Virus record (IMG/VR): IMGVR_UViG_3300006027_000050
Span: 1-27,386 of that record
DNA: 27,386 nucleotides
Origin: a virus
Direction: 5' to 3' (one strand)
The position numbers were made by a program, and so were the translations under genes. Within the stretch, counting starts at the first letter, position 1. Each line of letters begins with the position of its first letter. This document shows positions 18,649 to 26,325 of this stretch, one piece after another. The notes beneath the pieces are model-generated. The model had not been told where the DNA came from, searched no databases, and saw only the letters and a list, made by a program, of their open reading frames with translations.

Positions 18649-18672
18649 GAAAATATTACTAGTAAAATTTCC
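18649..18672. repeat. Dispersed palindromic motif, site 11 (full), at the terminase start
   Basis: Reads GAAAATATTACTAG then TAAAATTTCC. It ends 2 nt before the ATG of the small terminase gene and takes the place where a Shine-Dalgarno sequence would be. TAAAAT within it lies exactly 6 nt before the ATG. Confidence 0.65.
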
Positions 18673-18674
18673 GC

Positions 18675-19163
18675 ATGACGCAATCCAAAAAACCCAATTT
18701 AAAAATCGTACCGAATCAATCCGACCTCACACCGAAGCAGAGAAAATTTGTAGACCTAATCATAAAAGGAAAGCACTCATACAAAGACGCTTACTGCGAG
18801 GCATATGATGTAAAGATGAAAAAGGATGGAAGTCCGCCTAAATGGACAGAGACAGAGTCGAGCAAGCTTCTAGCGAACCCTAAGATTGCACTAAGCATAC
18901 AAAGAGCAATTCAGAAGGTAGAGCAGTCCTCAGTAGCATCCTCAGTCAGAACGAGAGAGTATGTTCTTGAGAGGCTAATGAATGAGAGCAAGGAAGCGGA
19001 TAGTGATGCAAGCAGAGTCAGGGCATTGGAACTTCTAGGAAAGACCATCGGATTATTCACAGACACAGTCGAAGTAAAAGAGACGAGAGATAGCGAAGAG
19101 ATTGCATCGGATATAGAGGAGAAGATAATCGCTCTATTAGAGGAGACCACCGAGAGCGAATAG
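18675..19163 (+). CDS. terS: Terminase small subunit
   Basis: 162 residues. The N-terminal part (LTPKQRKFVDLIIKGKHSYKDAYCEAYD) is the DNA-binding helix-turn-helix start typical of phage small terminases, followed by a Ser/Leu segment (SKLLANPKIALSIQRAIQK). The C-terminal part (YVLERLMNESKEADSDASRVRALELLGKTIGLF) is the characteristic oligomerisation region, and the tail is acidic. It recognises the packaging site and recruits the large subunit encoded downstream. The ATG at 18675 has no Shine-Dalgarno sequence. A palindrome lies directly upstream, so expression may be controlled there or be leaderless. Confidence 0.9.
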   Translation: MTQSKKPNLKIVPNQSDLTPKQRKFVDLIIKGKHSYKDAYCEAYDVKMKKDGSPPKWTETESSKLLANPKIALSIQRAIQKVEQSSVASSVRTREYVLERLMNESKEADSDASRVRALELLGKTIGLFTDTVEVKETRDSEEIASDIEEKIIALLEETTESE

Positions 19164-19553
19164 TAAGACCCAAATAAAAAGACCCACCCTTTTATTTTAG
19201 AAAGTCAGGAAATCAAAAGACCCCCACCCCCCATACGCTAGCAAGGTACTTGCATAACATACATACATAGTGATTCACACATTTGATGTTGCATTTTCAT
19301 GTACCCCCCCCTATTGTATTGCAAAATGATAGCGTTTTTTAATCCATATATATAATCGAATGTGGAAACAGGGTAGGAATCCTACACCCCCCATAGTATA
19401 TTTTTTGATTTATATGTTGCATTTGATGTTAAGACCCTATAATATGGTAAAGTCTAGCAGTAGATATACCTACTACTTAGTATATACCCACTCAGTTATA
19501 TACCCACTAAAGAATTTTTTAATTAGTATCTACTAATCTAGTATGTACCTACT
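19164..19553 (+). other. AT-rich gap between the terminase genes with C-tracts and repeats
   Basis: 390 bp with no gene. It contains three runs of C (19221-19232 with one A, 19304-19311, 19387-19392) spaced about 80 bp apart, two copies of a TTTGATGTT/TGTTGCATTT-type sequence, and near the terL start several TACCTACTA and TATATACCCACT repeats. Such a large gap between terS and terL is unusual. A packaging (cos or pac) site is one explanation, a late promoter array another. No classical promoter stands out. Confidence 0.6.
19464..19552 (+). repeat. Short repeats of TACCTACTA and TATATACCCACT type before terL
   Basis: TATACCTACTACTTAG, two TATATACCCACT copies and TATGTACCTACTATG end at the terL start codon. 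Their reverse complements (GTAGTAGGTA, AGTGGGTATATA) resemble the repeats before the primase-helicase gene (8650-8710). No Shine-Dalgarno is seen before the ATG at 19554. Confidence 0.55.
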
Positions 19554-21050
19554 ATGAATCAAAATGTTTTAAATCAGATAAGGAGTCTTAGTAATTCTCA
19601 GAAAGCAGAGCTATTGGATTTGCTTGAAGAATACGAGGATGCGAAGCAGAGAGAGTTATCCCACGATAACTATCTTAACTTCGTACAAGAGATGTGGTCA
19701 GCGTTTATTCATGGTAAACATCACGAGATAATGGCTGAGGCTTTCGAGAAGGTCGCTAGAGGCGATATAAAGCGTTTAATTATTAATATGCCTCCTAGAC
19801 ATACCAAGAGTGAGTTCGCCTCTTATTTGCTCCCTGCGTGGTTCTTAGGGCGTTCTCCTGACAAGAAGATAATCCAGACTGCCCATACTGCAGAATTAGC
19901 GGTTGGCTTTGGTAGGAAGGTTAGAAACCTTGTGAACAGCAAAGACTACAAAAGGATATTCCCTGATGTCAGTTTGCAAGCAGATAGTAAAGCTGCTGGT
20001 CGTTGGAATACTAACAAAGGTGGCGAATACTTTGCGATTGGTGTAGGCGGTGCGGTGACTGGTAAAGGTGCAGACCTATTGATAATCGATGACCCTCATT
20101 CAGAACAAGAGGGTGCGAGTGGCGATGTCAATGTATTTAATAGAACTTACGAGTGGTATACATCAGGACCAAGACAGCGTTTGCAACCGAATGGCGCTAT
20201 CGTTGTGGTAATGACAAGATGGCATCAGCGAGACCTTACTGGTCAGGTTATAGATGCTAGCATAAAGCGAGGTGGTGCAGACCAATGGGAAGTAATAGAA
20301 CTCCCAGCCATCATGCCTTCAGGTAATCCATTGTGGGAAGAGTTTTGGTCGCTCACAGAATTAGAAGCTTTGAGAGCAGAACTGCCTAATAGCAAATGGC
20401 AAGCACAGTATCAACAAGACCCTACAGCAGAAGAAAGTGCTTTGGTTAAAAGGGAATGGTGGAAAACATGGGAAGGCAGAAATCCACCAGACTGTGAGTT
20501 TATAATACAATCTTGGGATACTGCCTTTATGAAGAACCAGCGTGCTGACTTTTCTGCTTGTACTACATGGGGAGTGTTCTATAAAGAAAACGATGAAGGG
20601 ATGCTAGCACCCAATGTAATATTGCTAGATGCCTATAAAGATAGGCTGGAGTTTCCAGAGCTAAAAGTAAAAGCTATGGATAAGTATAAAGAATTCAAAC
20701 CCGATGCTTTCATTGTTGAGGCAAAAGCAGCAGGGATGCCTTTGATATTTGAACTGCGTGCTATAGGAATACCAGTACAAGAATACACGCCAAGCAGAGG
20801 TAATGATAAGATTTCGAGAGTAAATGCTGTATCAGATTTATTTTCATCAGGAGTAGTATGGTGTCCTGAGACTCGTTGGGCAGAAGAAGTTGTCGAAGAG
20901 TTTGCAGGATTTCCTAATATGGAACATGATGATTTAGTTGATAGCAGCACGCAAGCTCTGTTAAGATTTAGACAAGGTGGCTTTATTCCTTTGGATAGTG
21001 ACGAGGAAGAAGAACCATTAGAACATAATAAAGTCGCAGACTATTACTGA
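19554..21050 (+). CDS. terL: Terminase large subunit
   Basis: 498 residues, full length. ATPase: Walker A-like MPPRHTKSE (79-87), coupling region with QTAHTAELAVGFGRKVRN, Walker B LLIIDD (about 175-180) followed by PHSEQE, and motif III-like VVMTRWHQRD. Nuclease domain of RNase H fold: SWDTAF (Asp about 322), DAFIVEAKAAG (Glu about 390) and EHDDLVDS (Asp about 460). It drives DNA into the prohead and cuts the concatemer. It is preceded by a 390-bp gap and followed after 8 nt by the portal gene. Confidence 0.97.
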   Translation: MNQNVLNQIRSLSNSQKAELLDLLEEYEDAKQRELSHDNYLNFVQEMWSAFIHGKHHEIMAEAFEKVARGDIKRLIINMPPRHTKSEFASYLLPAWFLGRSPDKKIIQTAHTAELAVGFGRKVRNLVNSKDYKRIFPDVSLQADSKAAGRWNTNKGGEYFAIGVGGAVTGKGADLLIIDDPHSEQEGASGDVNVFNRTYEWYTSGPRQRLQPNGAIVVVMTRWHQRDLTGQVIDASIKRGGADQWEVIELPAIMPSGNPLWEEFWSLTELEALRAELPNSKWQAQYQQDPTAEESALVKREWWKTWEGRNPPDCEFIIQSWDTAFMKNQRADFSACTTWGVFYKENDEGMLAPNVILLDAYKDRLEFPELKVKAMDKYKEFKPDAFIVEAKAAGMPLIFELRAIGIPVQEYTPSRGNDKISRVNAVSDLFSSGVVWCPETRWAEEVVEEFAGFPNMEHDDLVDSSTQALLRFRQGGFIPLDSDEEEEPLEHNKVADYY

Positions 21051-21058
21051 GGTACTAA

Positions 21059-23542
21059 GTGGCAATAGAAAGAGATAACCCAGCAACTCCCATAGCTGGT
21101 ACAGACGAAATGCCAGAGCAAGAAGAATTATCAATCTCCATAGATAATCCTGATTCGGTAGCAATAGCTACCGATGATGGAGGGATGATTATAGATTTTG
21201 AGCCTGACAAACAAAACATAATGGCTGAGGACTTTGATTCAAACCTTGCTGACTATATGGATGAATCAACCCTGAATGAATTAGGTGGTGATTTAATTAG
21301 TCAGTATCAAGCAGACAAAGACTCTCGTTCCGAATGGGAAGAAAGTTATGTCAAAGGTTTAGACCAACTAGGTTTGAAGATTGAAGAAAGAACTACGCCT
21401 TGGGCAGGAGCTTGTGGTGTATTCCATCCGATGTTGAGTGAAGCAGTTATTAGGTTTCAATCGCAATCTATTGCAGAGATGTTTCCAGCACAAGGACCAG
21501 TAAGAACAAAGATTGTTGGTAAGCTTACTGATGAAAAGACAAAGCAAGCTGGTCGAGTGCAAGATTATCTAAATTATCTTTTGACACATGAGATGTCAGA
21601 GTACCGAACCGAAACAGAGAAGATGTTATTCTCTTTACCTTTGGCAGGTTCTGCATTTAGAAAAGTTTATTATGACCCTAACTTAGAAAGACCTGCTTCT
21701 ATCTTTGTACCAGCAGAAGATGTTGTAGTTAATTATGGTGCAAGCGATTTAGAAACTTGTCAGCGTGCAACTCATGTAATGCACAAATCATCTAACGAAG
21801 TTCGTAAGATGCAAGTAGCTGGATTCTACAGAGACATAGATATACCTGAGCCAGCAAATAATCAGTCTGATATTCGTAAGAAGTATGACGAGATGACTGG
21901 CGAAAGCAGAACTTATAACTACGATGATAGGCATACTGTTTTAGAAATGCAGGTAGACCTTGATTTAGAAGGTTATGAAGATATGGCTGATGGCAAACAA
22001 ACTGGGATAGCTTTGCCTTATGTTGTATCTATTGATTATCCTAGCGGGCAAGTATTAAGTATCAGAAGAAATTATTTTCAGGATGACCCAAAGAAACTCA
22101 GGCGTATGCACTTTGTTCACTATCAATATTTGCCGGGTCTTGGTTTCTATGGCTTTGGTCTGATACATATGGTTGGTGGTTTAGCTAAATCAGCAACATC
22201 AATTTTAAGACAGCTTGTAGATGCTGGAACATTATCTAACTTGCCGGGTGGTTTAAAGGCTAGAGGTCTTAGAATAAAAGGCGATGATACTCCTATAATG
22301 CCCGGAGAGTTTAGAGATGTTGATGTTCCCGGTGGTGCTATTAGAGATAACATAACCTTCTTACCATACAAAGAACCATCAGGAACTTTGTATCAACTAT
22401 TACAAAACATTGTGGAAGAAGGTAGGCGTTTTGCTAGCATGAATGATATGAAAGTATCTGACATGAACAACCAAGCACCAGTAGGAACTACTCTAGCTTT
22501 GTTAGAAAGAAACATGAAAGTTATGTCAGCAGTACAAGCAAGACTTCATGCTTCTATGAGAAAAGAATTTGAAATCCTTGTGGGCATTGTTAGAGACTTT
22601 ACTCAGCCTGCATATCCATATGAAATGGATGATGATGAATTTATTAAGGTAGAAGATTTTGATAACAGAGTAGATGTGCTACCAGTATCTGACCCTAATG
22701 CTTCAACAATGGCACAAAGAATTATGCAGTATCAAGCTGCAATGCAGTTGGCTACATCTGCACCACAGATTTACAATATGCCTGAGCTACATAGACAAAT
22801 GCTCGAAACACTTGGTATAAGGAATGTAGAAGATATTATTCCTGATACAGATGATGTTAAACCTGTAGACCCTGTGACTGCAGTACAGAATTTAATTAAT
22901 GGTAAACCTGTGAAAGCATTTAGCTTTCAAGACCATGAAGCTCATATTGAAACAGTTGTGGCTGCACAACAAAATGCAGACATACTGGAACAACTTGAGC
23001 AAAGTCCAAATCAAAATGCCATCCTTGCTAATGCAAGTGCATATGTGAATGAGCATTTAACTATGATGTTTAGAAAACAAGTAGAGGAAGAAATGGGTAT
23101 ACCACTTCCACCTGAAGGAGAACCTTTACCTCCTGAAGTTGAGAAAAGAATATCTGACCTTGTAGCTGAAGCTGCACAAAGAGTTGCAATTACATCTCAA
23201 GCTAAACAGCAACAAGCTAGAATACAAGAACAACAACAAGACCCACTACTGCAAATGAAAGATAGAGAGATTGCAGTTAAGGAAGCTGATGTACAAAGAA
23301 AGATTGCTGTCGATACTGCGAAGATACAACTTGATGCAGAGAAAGCAGAAAACAGAGATGAGATAGAAAGAGAAAGGATAGCATCTCAAGAGCAAATTGC
23401 TGGCGTTAAAATAGGTCAGGATATTGCTAGAGATTTGCTAGAGATTGAAGAGCGTGAAGATAGCAAAAAGCGAGAGGATTACAAATTAGGACTTGACATA
23501 GCCAAAGACTTGGTTCAAAGTGCTAAAGATAATGGCGATTGA
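21059..23542 (+). CDS. Portal protein
   Basis: 827 residues from a GTG at 21059, 6 nt after GAGGT at 21048-21052. The acidic N-terminus is followed by WEESYVKGLDQLGLKIEERTTPWAGACGVFHPMLSEA. Such a segment opens portal proteins of many marine podovirus-like phages. The stem/wing region continues to about 620. The last 150 residues are a long Glu/Gln/Lys coiled coil (RIQEQQQDPLLQMKDREIAV onwards), longer than in minimal portals and reminiscent of the P22 portal barrel. A dodecameric ring at the head vertex is expected, acting with TerL. Identification rests on position, size and family look. Confidence 0.9.
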   Translation: MAIERDNPATPIAGTDEMPEQEELSISIDNPDSVAIATDDGGMIIDFEPDKQNIMAEDFDSNLADYMDESTLNELGGDLISQYQADKDSRSEWEESYVKGLDQLGLKIEERTTPWAGACGVFHPMLSEAVIRFQSQSIAEMFPAQGPVRTKIVGKLTDEKTKQAGRVQDYLNYLLTHEMSEYRTETEKMLFSLPLAGSAFRKVYYDPNLERPASIFVPAEDVVVNYGASDLETCQRATHVMHKSSNEVRKMQVAGFYRDIDIPEPANNQSDIRKKYDEMTGESRTYNYDDRHTVLEMQVDLDLEGYEDMADGKQTGIALPYVVSIDYPSGQVLSIRRNYFQDDPKKLRRMHFVHYQYLPGLGFYGFGLIHMVGGLAKSATSILRQLVDAGTLSNLPGGLKARGLRIKGDDTPIMPGEFRDVDVPGGAIRDNITFLPYKEPSGTLYQLLQNIVEEGRRFASMNDMKVSDMNNQAPVGTTLALLERNMKVMSAVQARLHASMRKEFEILVGIVRDFTQPAYPYEMDDDEFIKVEDFDNRVDVLPVSDPNASTMAQRIMQYQAAMQLATSAPQIYNMPELHRQMLETLGIRNVEDIIPDTDDVKPVDPVTAVQNLINGKPVKAFSFQDHEAHIETVVAAQQNADILEQLEQSPNQNAILANASAYVNEHLTMMFRKQVEEEMGIPLPPEGEPLPPEVEKRISDLVAEAAQRVAITSQAKQQQARIQEQQQDPLLQMKDREIAVKEADVQRKIAVDTAKIQLDAEKAENRDEIERERIASQEQIAGVKIGQDIARDLLEIEEREDSKKREDYKLGLDIAKDLVQSAKDNGD

Positions 23543-23735
23543 TTTCAAAGAGCAATCACTTTCAGAGTTTCTGAAAGACAGACTTGGCGAAATTAAAACC
23601 GAACATAGAGACCATTTGAGTGCAGGAAACTTGAAAGACTTTGCTGAATACAAAAGGTTCTCTGGAATAATCGAGGGCATTGCCCTTGCAGAAAGGGAGT
23701 TGGCTGACTGGATAGACAGACATACTCGTGAATAG
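23532..23735 (+). CDS. Small helical protein, unknown function
   Basis: 67 residues from the ATG at 23532 (MAIDFKEQSLSEF), overlapping the portal stop by 11 nt. A reading from 23520 adds four residues and is less likely. Two charged helices (SLSEFLKDRLGEIKTEHRD and IIEGIALAERELADWIDR) form a likely helical hairpin. Small helical genes at this place in head operons are common and mostly uncharacterised. Confidence 0.65.
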   Translation: MAIDFKEQSLSEFLKDRLGEIKTEHRDHLSAGNLKDFAEYKRFSGIIEGIALAERELADWIDRHTRE

Positions 23736-23742
23736 GAACTCG

Positions 23743-23757
23743 ACTCCTAAAGTCGTG
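23743..23757 (+). other. Small hairpin before the Cpn10-like gene
   Basis: CGACT-CCTAA-AGTCG, a 5-bp stem between the small helical gene and the Cpn10-like gene, which lacks a Shine-Dalgarno sequence. No U-tract follows, so it is not a terminator. Confidence 0.4.
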
Positions 23758-23765
23758 CAAGCAAT

Positions 23766-24146
23766 ATGACAGAAGCAATTAAGAAAGAAATCACACCACC
23801 TGTAGAAGAAGATAAAAGGAAACAATTACCTGAACCTAAAGGCTGGAAGATTTTAGTTGCTATGCCACAAGCAGATGAAAAAACTGATGGTGGTATTATC
23901 AAAGCGTCTACCACAATAAGAGATGAAGAAGTATCTAATATCTGTGGTTATGTTATGAAGCTAGGACCAGATGCGTATAAGGATACAAAAAGATTTTCAG
24001 AGCCTTGGTGTAAGAAAGGTGACTGGGTAATCTTTAGAGCTTACTCTGGAACTAGGATAGTAATGTATGGACAAGAGTTTCGTTTAATAAATGACGATAC
24101 TGTGGAAGCAGTCGTTGATGACCCAACAGGAGTGGTAAGAGCATGA
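23766..24146 (+). CDS. GroES/Cpn10-like co-chaperonin
   Basis: 126 residues. After a charged start, the Cpn10 fold is recognisable: PKGWKILVAMPQADEKTDGGIIKAS (first strand and mobile-loop position), CGYVMKLGPDAYKD, CKKGDWVIFRAYSGTRIVMYGQEFRLINDDTVEAVV. It is longer than typical GroES (about 95 residues). The mobile loop seems altered (TIRDEEVSNI). By analogy with T4 gp31 and the GroES-like genes of marine phages, it could cap the host GroEL chamber for folding the capsid protein, which fits its place between portal and scaffold. Its stop overlaps the scaffold start as ATGA. Confidence 0.8.
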   Translation: MTEAIKKEITPPVEEDKRKQLPEPKGWKILVAMPQADEKTDGGIIKASTTIRDEEVSNICGYVMKLGPDAYKDTKRFSEPWCKKGDWVIFRAYSGTRIVMYGQEFRLINDDTVEAVVDDPTGVVRA

Positions 24147-25171
24147 GCGAAACAGAAATAATACATGAAGAACCTAATATACCTGATACGCCAATAACTT
24201 CAGAAGAAGATAAATTCTTTGGCAAAACTACTGAAGTAGATAACTCTTTGGTAGAAGGTTTAGAAGTAGAGGTTGTAGACGATACACCTGAAGAAGATAG
24301 GAGACCGCCTAAAGACGAAACTGCAGAAACAGAAGTCACAGATGAAACACTTGATGCAGAGATAACTGATTATTCTAAAAGAGCAGGCGATAGAATTAAC
24401 AAGCTTAAGTATGACTTTCATGAAGAGCGTAGAGCTAAAGAAGCTGCACAAAGAGAGTCACAAGAAGCTGTAGCAAGACTACAAACCTTAATGAATGAAA
24501 ACCAAAAGCTACAAGCTTTTGTAGAACAAGGTGGAGAAGTCTTAAATAAACAAGCAGCTAACAATGCTTTGTGGGCAAAACAAAATGCACAAGCAATGTA
24601 CAAGGCTGCTTACGAAGCTGGCGATGCAGATAAAATGGCAGAGGCTCAAGAGCTTTTATCAAAAGCTGTGCTAGCAGAACAGACAGCCACTAACATGGCA
24701 ACCAATGTTCAACAAGAGATTGAAAAAGAATTAGTAATACCTGAAGCTGAAGAAACTCCTCAGCCACAACAGGTAGACCCTGAATTACAAAAGTGGGCAG
24801 CTAAGAACCCTTGGTTTATGGGAAGCGAGCCAGTTCATAAAGAGATGACTAGCTTTGCAATGTATGCAGACCAAAACATAAAAGCCAAAGGAATAGACCC
24901 CATTGCTCAAGCTGATAAATACTATGAAGAAGTAGATATAGCTATGAGAAAACAGTTTCCAAATTTTTTTGGAGTTGCTACTGAAAGTGTGGAAGCACCA
25001 GAAGAGCCAACAAAAAGACAACCTTCAACAGTTGTCGCAACTGCATCGAGAGAAAGCAGTAATAAAAAACCCTCGCAAGTACGATTGACTCAGACACAAG
25101 TTAGGCTAGCTCGCCAACTTGGAATTAGTCCTGAGCAATATGCAAATCAATTATTAAAGGAGGCAACATAA
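24143..25171 (+). CDS. Head scaffolding protein
   Basis: 342 residues, very acidic at the N-terminus (first 80), then a long coiled coil (DFHEERRAKEAAQRESQEAV to about residue 190) rich in Ala, Gln and Glu. A Pro/Gln linker follows and a C-terminal helix-turn-helix-like end (RLARQLGISPEQYANQLLKEA). This composition and the position between portal and major capsid genes are typical of scaffolding proteins that shape the prohead and leave before DNA entry. No protease is encoded nearby in the window. Its ATG overlaps the Cpn10-like stop by 4 nt. Confidence 0.8.
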   Translation: MSETEIIHEEPNIPDTPITSEEDKFFGKTTEVDNSLVEGLEVEVVDDTPEEDRRPPKDETAETEVTDETLDAEITDYSKRAGDRINKLKYDFHEERRAKEAAQRESQEAVARLQTLMNENQKLQAFVEQGGEVLNKQAANNALWAKQNAQAMYKAAYEAGDADKMAEAQELLSKAVLAEQTATNMATNVQQEIEKELVIPEAEETPQPQQVDPELQKWAAKNPWFMGSEPVHKEMTSFAMYADQNIKAKGIDPIAQADKYYEEVDIAMRKQFPNFFGVATESVEAPEEPTKRQPSTVVATASRESSNKKPSQVRLTQTQVRLARQLGISPEQYANQLLKEAT

Positions 25172-25674
25172 TGTCTGACGAAAATAAAACTGAAGAGATT
25201 ATTGAATCTCCAAATCAAGAGCGTTCCCCTAGGGGATTAGATAGTCGAGAGGCTACCCAGAGAAAAATGAACTGGGAAAATGAAAGCAACCTACCTGACC
25301 CTGAGCCACAAGATGGCTGGGTTTTCAGATGGATTAGAACTTCTCTTTTAGGGAATAGTGATAATCCTAATGTATCAAGAAGGTTTCGTGAAGGATGGCA
25401 ACCTTGTCGTTTGGAGGACCACCCTGAGCTTCAGGTACATATGATGGACCATCAATCTGAATGGGCAACTAAAGGTAATATTGAAATCGCTGGTTTATTG
25501 TTATGCAAGATACCAAAGGAAGTTGTAGACGAAAGGAACAAGCACTTTGAAAATATTGCACAGCAACAAATAGAAGCAGTTGATAATACCTTTTTTAAAG
25601 ACCAAGATAGTAGGATGGCTACTAAAGAAGTATATGAACGCAAATCAAAAACGACTTTTGGTAAAGACTCTTAG
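25171..25674 (+). CDS. Head-operon protein of unknown function
   Basis: 167 residues from the ATG at 25171, overlapping the scaffold stop (TAATG), with AAAGGAGG upstream. It has a disordered charged N-terminus, a core with GWVFRWIRTSLLG, RRFREGWQPCRLEDHPELQV and IEIAGLLLCKIPKEVVDER, then a helix (FENIAQQQIEAV). I recognise this type as a conserved companion of major capsid genes in podovirus-like marine phages, of unknown function. Its stop codon is inside the stem of a terminator-like hairpin. Confidence 0.7.
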   Translation: MSDENKTEEIIESPNQERSPRGLDSREATQRKMNWENESNLPDPEPQDGWVFRWIRTSLLGNSDNPNVSRRFREGWQPCRLEDHPELQVHMMDHQSEWATKGNIEIAGLLLCKIPKEVVDERNKHFENIAQQQIEAVDNTFFKDQDSRMATKEVYERKSKTTFGKDS

Positions 25675-25697
25675 AGTCTAATTTAATAATTTTTTTT
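25665..25697 (+). terminator. Terminator-like hairpin before the decoration and capsid genes
   Basis: AGACTC-TTA-GAGTCT (25665-25679) followed by an AT-rich stretch and eight T (25690-25697). The stop codon TAG of the preceding gene lies in it. The T-tract is 10 nt from the stem, so termination is probably partial, or it may mark an RNA-processing end. A second small hairpin CTGCA-GTAT-TGCAG follows. Confidence 0.45.
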
Positions 25698-25725
25698 CTG
25701 CAGTATTGCAGAGGAGTAAAATACT

Positions 25726-26313
25726 ATGGCTTCAACAGCTTCACCTATGGGTGCAAGACCAGTAGGCTCTTTAGTATCGGCTGCTTACAACGCAAAGATT
25801 ACTCACTATAAAATTAACAATGCTTATGGCACAGATATTTTTTATGGTGACTTTGTTAAGTGGGCAGATAACAACCCAAACACTACAATTCAAAAGGATA
25901 CTGGCACAACTGCCATGACTCCTATTGGAGTATTCTTAGGTTGTTCCTATACTGACCCTTCAACTGGTCAAACGACTTTTAATCAATATTACCCAGCATC
26001 AACTGCTGCGGATGATATTATGGCATATGTTGCTTCTGACCCATTCTTAGTAATGCAGATGCAATCTGACGAAGCTCTTACTCAAGATGACTTGGGCAAG
26101 AATGTCGCAGTTGTTCAAACTGGTGGCTCAACAGCTATCGGCACAAGCAAAAATGCAATCGATGGGAGTACAGCAGCTACTACCAATACACTACCTTTAA
26201 AGATTATCGACTTTGTCGAAGGTCCTGATAGTGCTATTGGTGATGCAAAAACTGATGTACTTGTAATGTTTAATGTAGGACATCAGTTGTTAAACGCAAC
26301 TGGTATCGGTTAA
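25726..26313 (+). CDS. Putative capsid decoration/stabilisation protein
   Basis: 195 residues, rich in Thr, Ala, Gly and Asp and low in Lys/Arg, with predicted beta structure throughout (KITHYKINNAYGTDIFYGDFVKW, MTPIGVFLGCSYTDPSTGQTTF, PLKIIDFVEG). No signal peptide. Its place 12 nt before the major capsid gene and its composition fit a head decoration or stabilising protein. GAGGAG precedes the ATG. Other possibility: a minor head or spike subunit. Confidence 0.65.
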   Translation: MASTASPMGARPVGSLVSAAYNAKITHYKINNAYGTDIFYGDFVKWADNNPNTTIQKDTGTTAMTPIGVFLGCSYTDPSTGQTTFNQYYPASTAADDIMAYVASDPFLVMQMQSDEALTQDDLGKNVAVVQTGGSTAIGTSKNAIDGSTAATTNTLPLKIIDFVEGPDSAIGDAKTDVLVMFNVGHQLLNATGIG

Positions 26314-26325
26314 GGAGAATAAATT

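Noticed and set aside
1606-18672. Similarity of the AATATTAC part of the dispersed motif to the geminivirus origin nonanucleotide TAATATTAC.
   Set aside because: No rolling-circle Rep gene is present, the motif occurs many times, and the match depends on a few AT bases. Coincidence is the better reading.
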